Source: JAHFDS01 sp964593795
GTDB taxonomy: Bacteria > Myxococcota_A > Polyangia > JAHFDS01
Direction: 5' to 3'
Assembly (NCBI GenBank): GCA_964593795.1
Contig: CAZQJC010000327.1
Span: forward strand, 45,920 to 109,919
DNA: 64,000 bases
A model generated the notes under the pieces. It saw only the letters and a program-made list of their open reading frames with translations, was not told where the DNA came from and did no database searches. The translations under genes and the position numbers were made by a program. Of this stretch, positions 17,012-25,461 are shown piece by piece (position 1 is the stretch's first letter; each line of letters begins with the position of its first letter).

Positions 17012-18294
17012 AGCGCTCCGCGCGCGAGGTCGCCGCCCACGTCGCGCACCGCGTCGAGAAGGACCGCGCGTACCTGCCCCTCGTGCTCGACGCCGAGCTC
17101 GACCGCGCGGGGCTCGCGGCGGCGGACCGGGGCCTCGCGACCGAGCTCGCCTACGGCGTCTTCCGGCGGCGCACGCGGCTCGAGCGCGCGCTCGAGGCCC
17201 ACGCCGACAAGGGCACCGGGCGCCTCGACGCGCTCACCCGCGCGCACCTCCTCGTCGCGGCCTACCAGATCCTGTTCCTCGACCGCGTCCCCGCGCGCGC
17301 CGCCGTGCACGAGGTCGTGGGCACGCTGCGCAAGCTCCGCGGGCCGGGCCTCGCGGGCTTCGCCAATGCGCTCCTGCGCAAGCTGGCCGATCGGGGCGAG
17401 CCGACCCTGCCCGCGCCCACGAGCAACGCCGCGCTCTCGGCCATCCACTCGATGCCCGAGTGGATCGTGGCGCGCTTCGTCGCGACGTTCGGCCTGCCCG
17501 AGGCGGCCGCGCTCTGCGCCGCGTTCGACGCGCCGTCCAATCCATGCGTTCGCGCGAATACGTTGCGCACGACCGTGGACGCGCTCGAGGCGCGGCTCCG
17601 GGCGGAGCTGCCGGACGCGCGCCTCGCGCGGCACGCGCTCGCGCCGGACGCGCTCGAGATCTCCGCGGGCGGCTCGCCGTTTTCGGGCGCGGCCTACGCC
17701 GAGGGCCTGCTCATCGGGCAGGACGCGGGCGCGCAGGTCATCTGCCGCATGCTCGCGCCGGCGCCGGGCGAGCGCATCCTCGACGCGTGCGCGGGCCTCG
17801 GCGGCAAGACCACGTACCTCGCGGCGCTGGCCGCGGGGCGCGCCGAGATCGTCGCGATCGACGCGTCGGCGCGCAAGCTCGAGCTGTCAGCCGACCACTG
17901 CCGCCGCCTCGGCACGACCGGCGTCACGCACCTCCGCGGCGACCTCACCGCCGCGGGCACGATCCCCGGCACGTTCGACCGCATCCTCCTCGACGCGCCG
18001 TGCTCGGGCCTGGGCCTCCTCGGTCGCCACCCGGAGTCGCGCCTCTTCCGCAAGCCCGAGGACCTCACGAGCCTGGCGGCGCTGCAGGCGCGCATGCTGC
18101 CCCACGTCGCCGCCGCGCTGCGCCCGGGCGGCACGCTCGTCTACGCCGTGTGCACGCTGACAGCGGAGGAGGGGCCGGCGCAGGCGCGCGCGCTCGTCGC
18201 GGCCGAGCCGGCGCTCTCGCTCGCCGAGGAGCGCTGGCTGCTCCCGCACAGGGACCACACCGACGGCTTCTACGTCGCGCGCCTCGGGCGCTGA
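17008..18294 (+). CDS. rsmB: 16S rRNA (cytosine-967-C5)-methyltransferase RsmB
   Basis: A 428-residue enzyme. An N-terminal NusB-like RNA-binding domain (about 1-140, with LATELAYGVFRRR and ILFLDRVPARAAVHEVV) precedes the SAM-binding methyltransferase domain. The SAM loop reads LDACAGLGGKTTYLAAL, the acidic strand VAIDASARKLE, and motif IV is DAPCSGLGLLGRHPE with the catalytic-site Cys. The motif VI Cys is in YAVCTLTAEEG. It methylates C967 of 16S rRNA. The GTG start overlaps the fmt stop by GTGA. rpe follows after 49 bases. Confidence 0.93.
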
Positions 18295-18343
18295 CGGCCT
18301 CGCGCGGCTTGCCCCGCGCCCGGGACCGTGCAAAAAGCCGTGC

Positions 18344-19042
18344 ATGGCGCGCATCCTGGTGGCCCCGTCGATCCTGTCCGCGGACTTCTGCCGGCTCGGG
18401 GACGAGGTCCGCGCCATCGACGCCGCCGGCTGCGACTACGTTCACGTCGACGTCATGGACGGGCACTTCGTCCCGAACCTCACGATCGGCCCGCCGGTCA
18501 TCGCCGCGGTGCGCAAGGCGACGCAGAAGCCCCTCGACGTGCACCTCATGATCACGAACGCGGACCGCTACCTCGAGGCCTACGCGGCCGCGGGTGCGGA
18601 CCTCATCTGCGTGCACGCCGAGGCATCCACGCACCTTCACCGCTCGCTGCAGACCATCCGCGCGCTCGGCAAGAAGGCCGCGGTCTCGCTCAACCCGGCG
18701 ACGCCCCTCGAGAGCGTGCGCTACGTGCTCGACCACGTCGACATGGTGCTGCTCATGACGGTCAACCCCGGCTTCGGCGGGCAGTCGTACATCCACGCGG
18801 TGACCCCGAAGATCGCGGCCCTGCGGCAGGAGATCACGGCGCGCGGGCTCTCGGTCGACATCGAGGTCGACGGCGGCATCGCGCCCGGTACGATCGCCGA
18901 GGCCGCAGGCGCGGGCGCGAACGTCTTCGTCGCCGGCTCCGCCGTCTTCGGCGCCAAGGACTACGCCGCCGCCATCGGCGAGCTGCGCGCAGGCGCCGAG
19001 ACCGCCTGGCAACACCGCACCCGCAAGACCGCCTCCCCCTGA
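18344..19042 (+). CDS. rpe: Ribulose-phosphate 3-epimerase
   Basis: A 232-residue TIM-barrel enzyme interconverting ribulose-5-phosphate and xylulose-5-phosphate in the pentose phosphate pathway. The signature regions are all present: APSILSADFCRLGDEV with the start of the metal site, VHVDVMDGHFVPNLTIGP with metal-binding His and Asp, LDVHLMI, VLLMTVNPGFGGQSYI, and VDGGIAPGTI with the catalytic Asp. The first about 220 residues match a normal rpe, with a short extra tail. It lies 49 bases after rsmB on the same strand, so it may belong to the DUF4388-fmt-rsmB transcript. Confidence 0.94.
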   Translation: MARILVAPSILSADFCRLGDEVRAIDAAGCDYVHVDVMDGHFVPNLTIGPPVIAAVRKATQKPLDVHLMITNADRYLEAYAAAGADLICVHAEASTHLHRSLQTIRALGKKAAVSLNPATPLESVRYVLDHVDMVLLMTVNPGFGGQSYIHAVTPKIAALRQEITARGLSVDIEVDGGIAPGTIAEAAGAGANVFVAGSAVFGAKDYAAAIGELRAGAETAWQHRTRKTASP

Positions 19043-19060
19043 TCCCCACCAAACGTAGGC

Positions 19061-19084
19061 GTGGACGTGAACGTGGACGTGGAC
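19061..19084 (+). repeat. GTGGAC tandem hexamer, four units
   Basis: Units are GTGGAC, GTGAAC, GTGGAC, GTGGAC, placed between the convergent ends of rpe and the metallophosphoesterase. A five-unit version occurs at 58672-58701 in another convergent gap; both are followed by GATNC. Confidence 0.75.
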
Positions 19085-19106
19085 GATCCGGATCGGCCCG
19101 AGCCCT

Positions 19107-19895
19107 TCACCGCGGGCGCAGCGTCAGGATCGCGATCTCCGGCGTCACCCCGAAGCGCAGGGGCAGGATGCTCGTGCCGATGCCGGTCGTGACGAAGAGC
19201 GCGTGGCCGTCCTCGACGACGAGGCCCTGCGCGTAGCGCTGGCCGTAGCGCGAGGGCACGACCGGCGCGCCGAAAAGGGGCAGCCGCACCTGGCCGCCGT
19301 GCGTGTGGCCGGCGAGCGTGAGCGCGACACGCCCCGGCACGCGCGGGAACACGTCGGGGCTGTGCGTCAGCACCACGACCGGCGCCTCGGCCGGCACGCC
19401 GCGGAGGGCGTCGGCCGGCTCGGGGTCCTGCGTCATCTCGTCGGGGACGCCGGCCAGCCAGAACGTCTGCCCCCGCACCGTGACCGGCGCGGCCTCGTTC
19501 TCGAGCACGCGGATCCCCGCAGACTCGAGCGCCTTTCGCGTGCGCCGTCCGTTCCACCACCAGTCGTGGTTGCCGAGCACCGCGTACACGCCGGCGGGCG
19601 CGCGCAGCTCGCCGAGGATCGGGGCGAAGTCCTCCGGCGCGACGAAGCGCCCGAAGGAGGTCGTGACGTAGTCGCCCGCGAGGAAGATCGCGTCGGGCTT
19701 CTCCGCGTTCGTGCGCGCGACGATCGTGCGCAGGCGGGCCTCGGTGATGTGGAAACCTCCGACGTGCAGGTCGGACAGCAGCGCCACGCGCACGCCCGCG
19801 AACGCCGCCGGGACTCGCACGGGCACCTCGACCGCGCGCACCACGAGCCGTGTCGGCTCGATCCAGAGGCCCCAGAGCGCGAACGGCGCGAGCAC
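19107..19895 (-). CDS. YkuE-like metallophosphoesterase
   Basis: About 262 residues with all metallophosphoesterase motifs: ALLSDLHVGGFH, FLAGDYV, VLGNHDWWWN, LTHSPDVF and LAGHTHGGQV. The N-terminus carries a hydrophobic stretch (LAPFALWGLW), so the enzyme is probably anchored with the catalytic domain outside. GTG 19895 with GAGG upstream is used, but the frame stays open to about 19983. It encodes there a plausible basic tail (KRAKRRRRRRRLLVEA) that lacks any normal start codon, while ATGATG at 19985 is in another frame. A sequencing or real frameshift there is possible. Substrate unknown. Confidence 0.82.
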   Translation of the reverse strand: MLAPFALWGLWIEPTRLVVRAVEVPVRVPAAFAGVRVALLSDLHVGGFHITEARLRTIVARTNAEKPDAIFLAGDYVTTSFGRFVAPEDFAPILGELRAPAGVYAVLGNHDWWWNGRRTRKALESAGIRVLENEAAPVTVRGQTFWLAGVPDEMTQDPEPADALRGVPAEAPVVVLTHSPDVFPRVPGRVALTLAGHTHGGQVRLPLFGAPVVPSRYGQRYAQGLVVEDGHALFVTTGIGTSILPLRFGVTPEIAILTLRPR

Positions 19896-20006
19896 GATCG
19901 CCTCGACGAGCAGGCGCCTGCGCCGCCTCCGACGCTTCGCCCGCTTCGCCTCCCCCTTCTCCGCCGCGTCGATGCCCCATCATCGCGCTACGCTTGCCGG
20001 GGAGCA

Positions 20007-20633
20007 ATGCAGCCACGCGCCGTGCGCCTCATGGTCTTCGATCGCACGTGCCGCGGCCGGCCACTCCTGCCGGGCCTCTCCCACGCGTGGGGCGCGGGGC
20101 GTCACCTCTACCGCGCGCTCGGCCGCATCGACGCCTCCTTCGGCGCGACGAGCTGGCCCGAGGCCCTCGAATGGCTCGCCACCGCGCACGCGGGCGCGCC
20201 GCTCGCCGAGGTCCAGTACTGGGGCCACGGCAACTGGGGCACGGCCCGCATCGCCGCCGACGTCCTCGACGAGCGCTCGCTCGCCCCCGGGCACCCGCAC
20301 CACGCGGGCCTCGAGGCGCTGCGCCGGCGCCTCCTGCCCGGAGACGACGGCCTCTTCTGGTTCCGCACCTGCGAGACCTTCGGCACCGAGAAGGGTCAGC
20401 GCTTCGCGGTGGCGCTCGCGTGCTTCCTCGGCTGCCGCGTGGCCGGCCACACGCACGTCATCGGCTTCTTGCAGAGCGGGCTGCACTCGCTGTTGCCCGG
20501 CGAAGCCCCCGACTGGCCCGCCGACGAAGGCGTGCGCCCGGACGCCGGCGCCGCCGCGCGCGGCCGCTCATCGTCGCTGCGCGCGCCGGGGACGATCACC
20601 TGCCTTCACGGCCGGGTCCCCCGCGGGCGCTGA
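20007..20633 (+). CDS. Hypothetical protein, conserved-looking
   Basis: A 208-residue soluble protein without a recognised family. Notable parts are VQYWGHGNWGTARIAADVLD, GDDGLFWFRTCETFGTEKGQ and CRVAGHTHVIGFLQSGLHSL, with several His, Cys and Trp residues that could form an active or metal site. GGGGAG just before the ATG may act as ribosome-binding site, and TACGCT 12 bases upstream as -10. Its last 66 bases overlap the 3' end of the convergent phosphodiesterase gene. Confidence 0.62.
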   Translation: MQPRAVRLMVFDRTCRGRPLLPGLSHAWGAGRHLYRALGRIDASFGATSWPEALEWLATAHAGAPLAEVQYWGHGNWGTARIAADVLDERSLAPGHPHHAGLEALRRRLLPGDDGLFWFRTCETFGTEKGQRFAVALACFLGCRVAGHTHVIGFLQSGLHSLLPGEAPDWPADEGVRPDAGAAARGRSSSLRAPGTITCLHGRVPRGR

Positions 20634-21077
20634 CAGGAGCTCGACGAGCGTGGCCTCGCCGCCGGCCGACAGGCGCGCGAGGGTGACCGGCAGCGAGAAC
20701 CGTCGCGGCCCGGCGCTGCCGGGGTTGAGGTAGAGCACGCCGCCTCTGGGCTCGATGCGCGGCCTGTGCGAGTGCCCCGCGATGACGACCCGGACGCCCT
20801 CGACCGCCGGATCGATCGCCAGCTCCGCGAGGTCGTGCAGCACGTGCACCACGAGCCCGCCGAGCGTGACCGTCACGCGCTCGGGCAGCGCCTCGGCCCA
20901 CGCGCCGTGATCGTTGTTGCCGCGCACCGCCGTCACGGGCGCGATCGCCCGCAGCGCCTCCAGCACCTCGGGCCCGCCGATGTCGCCCGCGTGCACGAGG
21001 TGCGACACGCCTTCGAGCGCCCGCAAGGCCTCGGGGCGCACGAGGCCATGCGTGTCCGAGAGGACGCCGATCGTCAC
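20568..21077 (-). CDS. YfcE-type metallophosphoesterase
   Basis: A 169-residue phosphodiesterase of the YfcE/MJ0936 family. Motifs in order: GVLSDTHGLV, LVHAGDIGG, AVRGNNDHG, VIAGHSHRPRI and YLNPGSAGPRR. Such enzymes are Mn-dependent and cleave small phosphodiesters; the physiological substrate is unknown. The GTG start is seven bases after the Kelch lipoprotein stop, so they form an operon. The C-terminal about 20 residues (DPAVKAGDRPRRAQRR) are basic and lie in the overlap with the convergent gene; the core family ends before them. Confidence 0.88.
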   Translation of the reverse strand: MTIGVLSDTHGLVRPEALRALEGVSHLVHAGDIGGPEVLEALRAIAPVTAVRGNNDHGAWAEALPERVTVTLGGLVVHVLHDLAELAIDPAVEGVRVVIAGHSHRPRIEPRGGVLYLNPGSAGPRRFSLPVTLARLSAGGEATLVELLSAPAGDPAVKAGDRPRRAQRR

Positions 21078-21084
21078 CGCGCGC

Positions 21085-22287
21085 TCAGAACGCGAGCCGC
21101 GCGCCGTCGTCGAGCGCGATGTTGCGGAAGTCGAGCCCCCGCCCGCCCCACACGAGGAGCTCCGAGCCGGTGTACACGGCCGCGGCCGCCATCCGCGGCG
21201 AGGGCGCCCCGGTCGCCGGCAGGGCCGTCCAGCGCTGCATGGCGTCGTCGAAGACGCGCGGACCGAGCGTGCCCCCCGCGTCGTCCTGCGTCCCCAGCGA
21301 GACGAGCCCGCGGGGCGTCACCACGAAGTCGTCGTCGCGCCGGCCCGACATCGTCCCGAACGAGAGCGATCGCCACTCGTCCGTGACCGGATCCCAGCGC
21401 ACCGCGCCGAGCTGCTCGCCGCTGTCGCTGTAGCCCCCGATCACGTAGAGCGCGCTGCCCGCCCACACCACGCGGTGGTTGAAGCGCGCCGCCGGCGGGT
21501 TCCGCCCGCCGAGCACACGCCACGTGCCCGCCTCCACGTCGAAGCGACCGCCGTCGGTATATCGGGTTCCAGCCAGCGGATCCTGCCCGCCCCAGAAGAC
21601 CACCTCGCGGCCCGTCCACACGCACTGCGTGTCGCGCAGCGGCGGCGCCCCGGTGAGGGTCCAGTCGGACCACGTACGGGTCGCGAGGGCCAGGCGACGC
21701 GCCTTCCACGTGACGCGCCCGCTCTCGTCGTAGTGCCCGCCGATCACGAAGACCTCGCTCCCGGTGAAGACGCGACAGCCGCCGTAGCCGCCAGCCGTCG
21801 TCGGCCCGTCACCCGGCACGTCACGCCAGGCGTTGGTCGTGGGGTCATACAGGCCACCATCTCCGTAGACGGCGCCTGGGCTGGCTCCGCCGAACACCAG
21901 GACCTCACTGCCCGTCCAGCCCGAGAGCGCGCCCGAGCGCGGGGTGGGCGCGTGCGACACCGCCATCGGCCGCCAGCGGTCCGTCCTCGGGTCGTAGCGA
22001 CCGCCGTTCGAGTACGGCGTCGCGGCCGCGCCGCTGCCGTACACGGTGCCGCCCCAGACGACGAGCTCCGAGCCGGTCCACGCCGCGGCCATGTCCGCGC
22101 GCGCCTCGGGGGCGTCCTGCGTCGGGATGGCCTGCCAGCCGCCGGTGCCGCCCGCGCCCGCGCCGGCGCCCCCGACGCCCGCGCCGCCCCTGCCCCCGGT
22201 CGCGCCGGCGCCGCCGCCGCCGCCGCCGCCATCGTCTCCGCAGCCGGCCCACAGCCCGAGCAGGATCGCGCACGCCATCGTCTTCAT
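21085..22287 (-). CDS. Kelch-repeat lipoprotein
   Basis: A lipoprotein of about 400 residues. The signal MKTMACAILLGLWAGC ends in a WAGC lipobox, then a glycine-rich linker (GDDGGGGGGGAGATGG). The mature part is about six Kelch-type blades of roughly 50 residues, each with a core like TGSELVVWGGTVYG, TGSEVLVFGGASPG or TGSEVFVIGGHYD followed by RYDPRTDRW-type turns. It should fold as a beta-propeller on the envelope, for binding rather than catalysis. The ATG at 22287 is preferred over one nine bases upstream. It is followed by the YfcE-like gene. Confidence 0.86.
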   Translation of the reverse strand: MKTMACAILLGLWAGCGDDGGGGGGGAGATGGRGGAGVGGAGAGAGGTGGWQAIPTQDAPEARADMAAAWTGSELVVWGGTVYGSGAAATPYSNGGRYDPRTDRWRPMAVSHAPTPRSGALSGWTGSEVLVFGGASPGAVYGDGGLYDPTTNAWRDVPGDGPTTAGGYGGCRVFTGSEVFVIGGHYDESGRVTWKARRLALATRTWSDWTLTGAPPLRDTQCVWTGREVVFWGGQDPLAGTRYTDGGRFDVEAGTWRVLGGRNPPAARFNHRVVWAGSALYVIGGYSDSGEQLGAVRWDPVTDEWRSLSFGTMSGRRDDDFVVTPRGLVSLGTQDDAGGTLGPRVFDDAMQRWTALPATGAPSPRMAAAAVYTGSELLVWGGRGLDFRNIALDDGARLAF

Positions 22288-22321
22288 CGCCCCCATTGCA
22301 GCACAGTTCCTCGGCGAGGCT

Positions 22322-22327
22322 TAAGAT
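22322..22327 (+). promoter_or_regulatory. -10-like element TAAGAT, leaderless spacing
   Basis: TAAGAT is followed by six bases (CTCGGC) and the ATG at 22334. It lies in a 46-base gap shared with the divergent Kelch lipoprotein gene. Confidence 0.55.
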
Positions 22328-22333
22328 CTCGGC

Positions 22334-22762
22334 ATGGTCGCGCGCGCGAAGGCGGGCTACTCGGGGACGCCGCTGCCGAGGAAGCTCGGCATCCAGGCGG
22401 GCCATCGGATCGCGCTCGTCCGCGCGCCCGCGACGCTTCCGGCCCTGCTAGGGCCCGCGCTCGGCGACGTGCACGTACAGCAGCGCCTCGCCGGCAAGGC
22501 CCCCCTCGACGTCGTGGTCGCCTTCTTCACGCGCCGCGCGGACCTCGAGCGGCGCCTGCCCGCCCTGCGCGCGCGCCTCGCCCCCGCGGGGGGCCTGTGG
22601 ATCGCCTGGCCCAAGCGCGCGTCCGGCGTCGCCACCGACGTGACGGAGGACACCGTCCGGGAGATCGCGCTGCCGACGGGCCTCGTGGACAACAAGGTGT
22701 GCGCGATCGACGAGGTCTGGTCCGGCCTCCGCCTCGTCATCCGCCGCGAGCTGCGCCGCTGA
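22334..22762 (+). CDS. DUF3052 family protein
   Basis: A 142-residue protein of the DUF3052 family, close to the family's usual length. It starts GYSGTPLPRKLGIQAGHRIA and contains the conserved VVVAFFTRRADLERRLPALR, the Trp/Pro turn GGLWIAWPKRASG and the C-terminal VDNKVCAIDEVWSGLRLVIR. The molecular function is not known. The gene is probably leaderless (TAAGAT six bases upstream). Its stop overlaps the ATG of the next gene (TGATG), so the two proteins are made together. Confidence 0.87.
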   Translation: MVARAKAGYSGTPLPRKLGIQAGHRIALVRAPATLPALLGPALGDVHVQQRLAGKAPLDVVVAFFTRRADLERRLPALRARLAPAGGLWIAWPKRASGVATDVTEDTVREIALPTGLVDNKVCAIDEVWSGLRLVIRRELRR

Positions 22763-23097
22763 TGTCGCTCTTCGAGCGCGACTACATCAAGCGCCTCATC
22801 CAGCAGCTCGCGCGGTTCGTCGCGCAGATCGGCCGCGCGCGCGACGAGCGCAAGCTCGACGTGGCGCTGCGCCTGTGCGAGGACGCGCACCGCGAGGTCC
22901 TCGGCGTGCCGCACGAGATGCTCTCGCGCCTCGACGTGCGGAGCGCCGCGCTCCTGCTCGGCCCGGGCAAGGCCGCGCTCTACGCCGAGCTCCTGCGCCT
23001 CGAGGCGGACCTCCGCCGCGAGCTCGGCCAGCTCGAGGACGGCGACGCCGTGGAGCACCGCGCCGTCGCGCTCGAGCAGCTGATCGCCGCGGGCTGA
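22762..23097 (+). CDS. Small helical protein coupled to DUF3052
   Basis: A 111-residue, mostly helical protein that begins MSLFERDYIKRLIQQLARFV. It resembles the DUF6483-type small proteins (FERDYxxRxIxQL start), which I call only tentatively. Charged helices such as RRELGQLEDGDAVEHRAV suggest a coiled-coil or helical bundle. It overlaps the DUF3052 stop by one base and is presumably its partner. No catalytic motif. Confidence 0.62.
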   Translation: MSLFERDYIKRLIQQLARFVAQIGRARDERKLDVALRLCEDAHREVLGVPHEMLSRLDVRSAALLLGPGKAALYAELLRLEADLRRELGQLEDGDAVEHRAVALEQLIAAG

Positions 23098-23133
23098 TCG
23101 CACCTGTCCTCCTCCACCCACCCCGGCTCGATC

Positions 23134-23139
23134 TACGCT
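23134..23139 (+). promoter_or_regulatory. -10-like element TACGCT, leaderless spacing
   Basis: TACGCT is followed by six bases (CCGCGC) and the ATG at 23146 of the glutathione S-transferase gene. Confidence 0.5.
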
Positions 23140-23145
23140 CCGCGC

Positions 23146-23748
23146 ATGGTTCGCCTGCACGAGTTCGCGCCCTCCGGCAACTGCTACAAGGTCCGCCTCG
23201 TCCTCTCGCAGCTCGGCATCCCGTTCGAGCGCGTGCCCGTCGACCTCCGCGCCGGCGAGGCGAAGACACCCTCCTTCCGCGCGCGCTTCCCGCTCGGCCG
23301 CGTCCCCGTCGTCGAGCTCGACTCGGGCGCGGTGCTCGCCGAGTCGAACGCGATCATCTGGCACTTCGCGGAGGGCTCGCCGCTCGTCCCCACCGATCCG
23401 GTGCAGCGCGCCGAGGTCCTGCAGTGGCTCTTCTGGGAGCAGTACAGCCACGAGCCCTTCGTCGCGGTGGTGCGCGCGTGGGTCGCCTTCTTCGGCGTCC
23501 CGCCCGGCAAGGAGGCCGAGCTCGCCGAGCGTCGCGCGCGCGCCGAAGACGCCCTCGCGACGATGGAGCGCCACCTCGGCGGGCGCACGTTCTTCGTCGG
23601 AGACCGCTACTCGCTCGCCGACGTCGCGCTCTACGCGTACACGCACGTCGCGCCCGAGGGCGGCCTCGACCTCGGTGGGCTGCCGAACGTGCGCGCGTGG
23701 ATGGCCCGCGTTTCCGCCGAGCCGCGCCACGTACCCATCACGGGCTGA
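23146..23748 (+). CDS. Glutathione S-transferase family protein
   Basis: A 200-residue GST. The thioredoxin-fold N-terminus reads LHEFAPSGNCYKVRLVLSQL, where SGNCYK is the usual catalytic region. The cis-Pro is in GRVPVVEL and the glutathione gamma-Glu motif is LAESNAIIWHF. The all-helical C-terminal domain carries GRTFFVGDRYSLADVALYAY, the GST N-capping region. It conjugates or reduces small molecules with glutathione; the substrate is unknown. The message is probably leaderless. Its last 11 bases overlap the convergent amidohydrolase gene. Confidence 0.9.
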   Translation: MVRLHEFAPSGNCYKVRLVLSQLGIPFERVPVDLRAGEAKTPSFRARFPLGRVPVVELDSGAVLAESNAIIWHFAEGSPLVPTDPVQRAEVLQWLFWEQYSHEPFVAVVRAWVAFFGVPPGKEAELAERRARAEDALATMERHLGGRTFFVGDRYSLADVALYAYTHVAPEGGLDLGGLPNVRAWMARVSAEPRHVPITG

Positions 23749-24823
23749 CGACCACTCCGCCCGCGAGCACGAGCGCGCGCCGCGTGAGCGCCCGCGCGTC
23801 CCGGGTCGGATCCGCCGAGAGCGCGAGCAGGCTCGCGGTGCGTCCGGGCGCGATCGCCCCGAGCTCCGCGAGGGGCCAGTAGGCCGCGGGCACCCGCGTC
23901 GCCGCGGCCAGGACCTCGGCCGGCGACAGGCCCGCCCCGGCCAGCGCCGAGAGCTCGTCCGCCTGGATGCCCTCGGCGATGCCGTTGCCGAGGTCCGTGC
24001 CGTAGAGGACGACACATCCTGACAGGCGCATGCGTCGCAGGTTGTCGAGCGCGGCGGGACGCGCGCCGAACGCGGCGAGCGTCGAGACGACCGCCGCGCC
24101 GGGGCGGGCGCAGAACCCGCGCACGAGCTCGTCGGGCAGTCGCTCGAGCGGGGTGTGCGCGAGGAAGTCCACGCCCGCGGCGAGCGCCTGCCGCACGCTC
24201 GCCACGCCGACCGCGTGCGCCCCCACCTTGAGCCCATGCGCATGCGCGGTCCGCGTCGCGCTCGCGAGCGCCGCCGCCGACAGGGTCGGCCCCGCCTGCG
24301 GCTCGATCGCCAGCTTGATCACCCGCGCCCCGCGCGCGGCGAGCTGCTCCACCGCCCGCGCCGCGTCGCCGGCGCCGCGCACCTCGAGCCCGAAGCCACT
24401 GGCGCCCCAGCCGCGCGTCGGGTATCCGCCCGGCGCGGTCAGGAGCGGCCCGGCGAAGACCACGCGCAGCGGGCCGAGGGCGGGGCCCTCGAAGAGGCCG
24501 AGCGGCGCGCCGAGGTCCACCACGGCCGCGATGCCGCCCGCGACCTCGCGCGAGGGGTCACCGAACGCGAGGTGCACGTGGCTGTCGATGACGCCCGGCA
24601 CGAGCACCGTGCCCGCGACGTCGACCGCTCGCTCGCCCGCCTCCGCCGGCCGCTCGTCCACCGCGCGGACGCGCCCGGCCGTGACGTGCACCGTGCGCGG
24701 CCGCAGCACGCCGTCGTCTCCCAGCACCCTCGCGCCCACCAGGGCGAGCGCGCCCGGCGCCGCCGGCGCCGCGACCGCGTGCGACGCGCACGCCACCAGC
24801 ACGACCCACGCGAGGCACCCCAC
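23738..24823 (-). CDS. Exported amidohydrolase-family protein
   Basis: A 361-residue amidohydrolase. Metal ligands are recognisable: GVIDSHVHLAF (HxH), RVIKLAIE (bridging Lys), KVGAHAVG, DFLAHTPLE and VVLYGTDLGNG (Asp). The N-terminal stretch CLAWVVLVACAS is hydrophobic and ends in a possible LVAC lipobox, so the enzyme is likely exported, perhaps as a lipoprotein. Substrate unknown; imidazolonepropionase- and prolidase-like relatives hydrolyse cyclic amides or dipeptides. GTG 24823 is the chosen start, 30 bases after the upstream OMP gene; the three genes back to 26550 probably form one operon. Confidence 0.84.
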   Translation of the reverse strand: MGCLAWVVLVACASHAVAAPAAPGALALVGARVLGDDGVLRPRTVHVTAGRVRAVDERPAEAGERAVDVAGTVLVPGVIDSHVHLAFGDPSREVAGGIAAVVDLGAPLGLFEGPALGPLRVVFAGPLLTAPGGYPTRGWGASGFGLEVRGAGDAARAVEQLAARGARVIKLAIEPQAGPTLSAAALASATRTAHAHGLKVGAHAVGVASVRQALAAGVDFLAHTPLERLPDELVRGFCARPGAAVVSTLAAFGARPAALDNLRRMRLSGCVVLYGTDLGNGIAEGIQADELSALAGAGLSPAEVLAAATRVPAAYWPLAELGAIAPGRTASLLALSADPTRDARALTRRALVLAGGVVVSP

Positions 24824-24853
24824 ACCAATGGATACGCGCGAGGGGCGGGAGCG

Positions 24854-25459
24854 CTACGGCCAGACGCGATCGGGCAGGAGCACGCCGGTCAACGAGACCG
24901 TGCCGCCGATCACGGCCGCCCGGTCCGCGCCCCCGAGGGACTGCGCGGCGTAGGACGCCTCGAGCTCGAGCGACAGCGGGTGGCCGAACGCGCGGCCGAG
25001 GAAGAGCGCCGCGCCCGCGAGCGGCCCCGCGCGCATGCCGTCCGACGAGCCGCGGTGCCACAGGTGCAGGTACTCGACGCGCGCCCCGACGAGCGCCGTC
25101 ACGCGCGCCCCGAGATCCCACGCCGCGCCGCCCGCGACGCCGGCCGCGACGGTCTGCGCGACCTCGCCGTGCTCGGGGTTCGACAGATCCACCGCCGGCT
25201 CCCAGCCGCCGCGCACGCCGGCCCACGCCATCGTGCCGCCCTCCTGGCCGAGGTAGCCGCGCGCGGAGAGGCGCGCCCCCGGCAGCGCGTCCCAGCGCGA
25301 GTCCGGCGCCTGCCCCATCACCACGCTGCCCGAGAAGTCGAGCGACCGCGGCGCGAAGGCCGACTCCGCGCGCGCCGACAGCGGCGCGAGCAAGATCGCC
25401 AGCGCAACGAGCTGGCTCGATCTCCGGCCGTCGCCCGTGGCCCGCAGCCCGCGGCCCAT
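24854..25459 (-). CDS. Small outer-membrane beta-barrel-like protein
   Basis: A 201-residue exported protein. The signal is LVALAILLAPLSARA after a basic start (MGRGLRATGDGRRSS). Mature strands alternate small and hydrophobic residues (MAWAGVRGGWEPAVD, AGGAAWDLGARVTALVGARV, HPLSLELEASYAAQ, VIGGTVSLTGVLL), consistent with an eight-stranded barrel. The ATG at 25459 is two bases after the upstream stop, so translation is coupled to the Ycf48-like lipoprotein. No precise family assigned. Confidence 0.68.
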   Translation of the reverse strand: MGRGLRATGDGRRSSQLVALAILLAPLSARAESAFAPRSLDFSGSVVMGQAPDSRWDALPGARLSARGYLGQEGGTMAWAGVRGGWEPAVDLSNPEHGEVAQTVAAGVAGGAAWDLGARVTALVGARVEYLHLWHRGSSDGMRAGPLAGAALFLGRAFGHPLSLELEASYAAQSLGGADRAAVIGGTVSLTGVLLPDRVWP

Positions 25460-25461
25460 CC

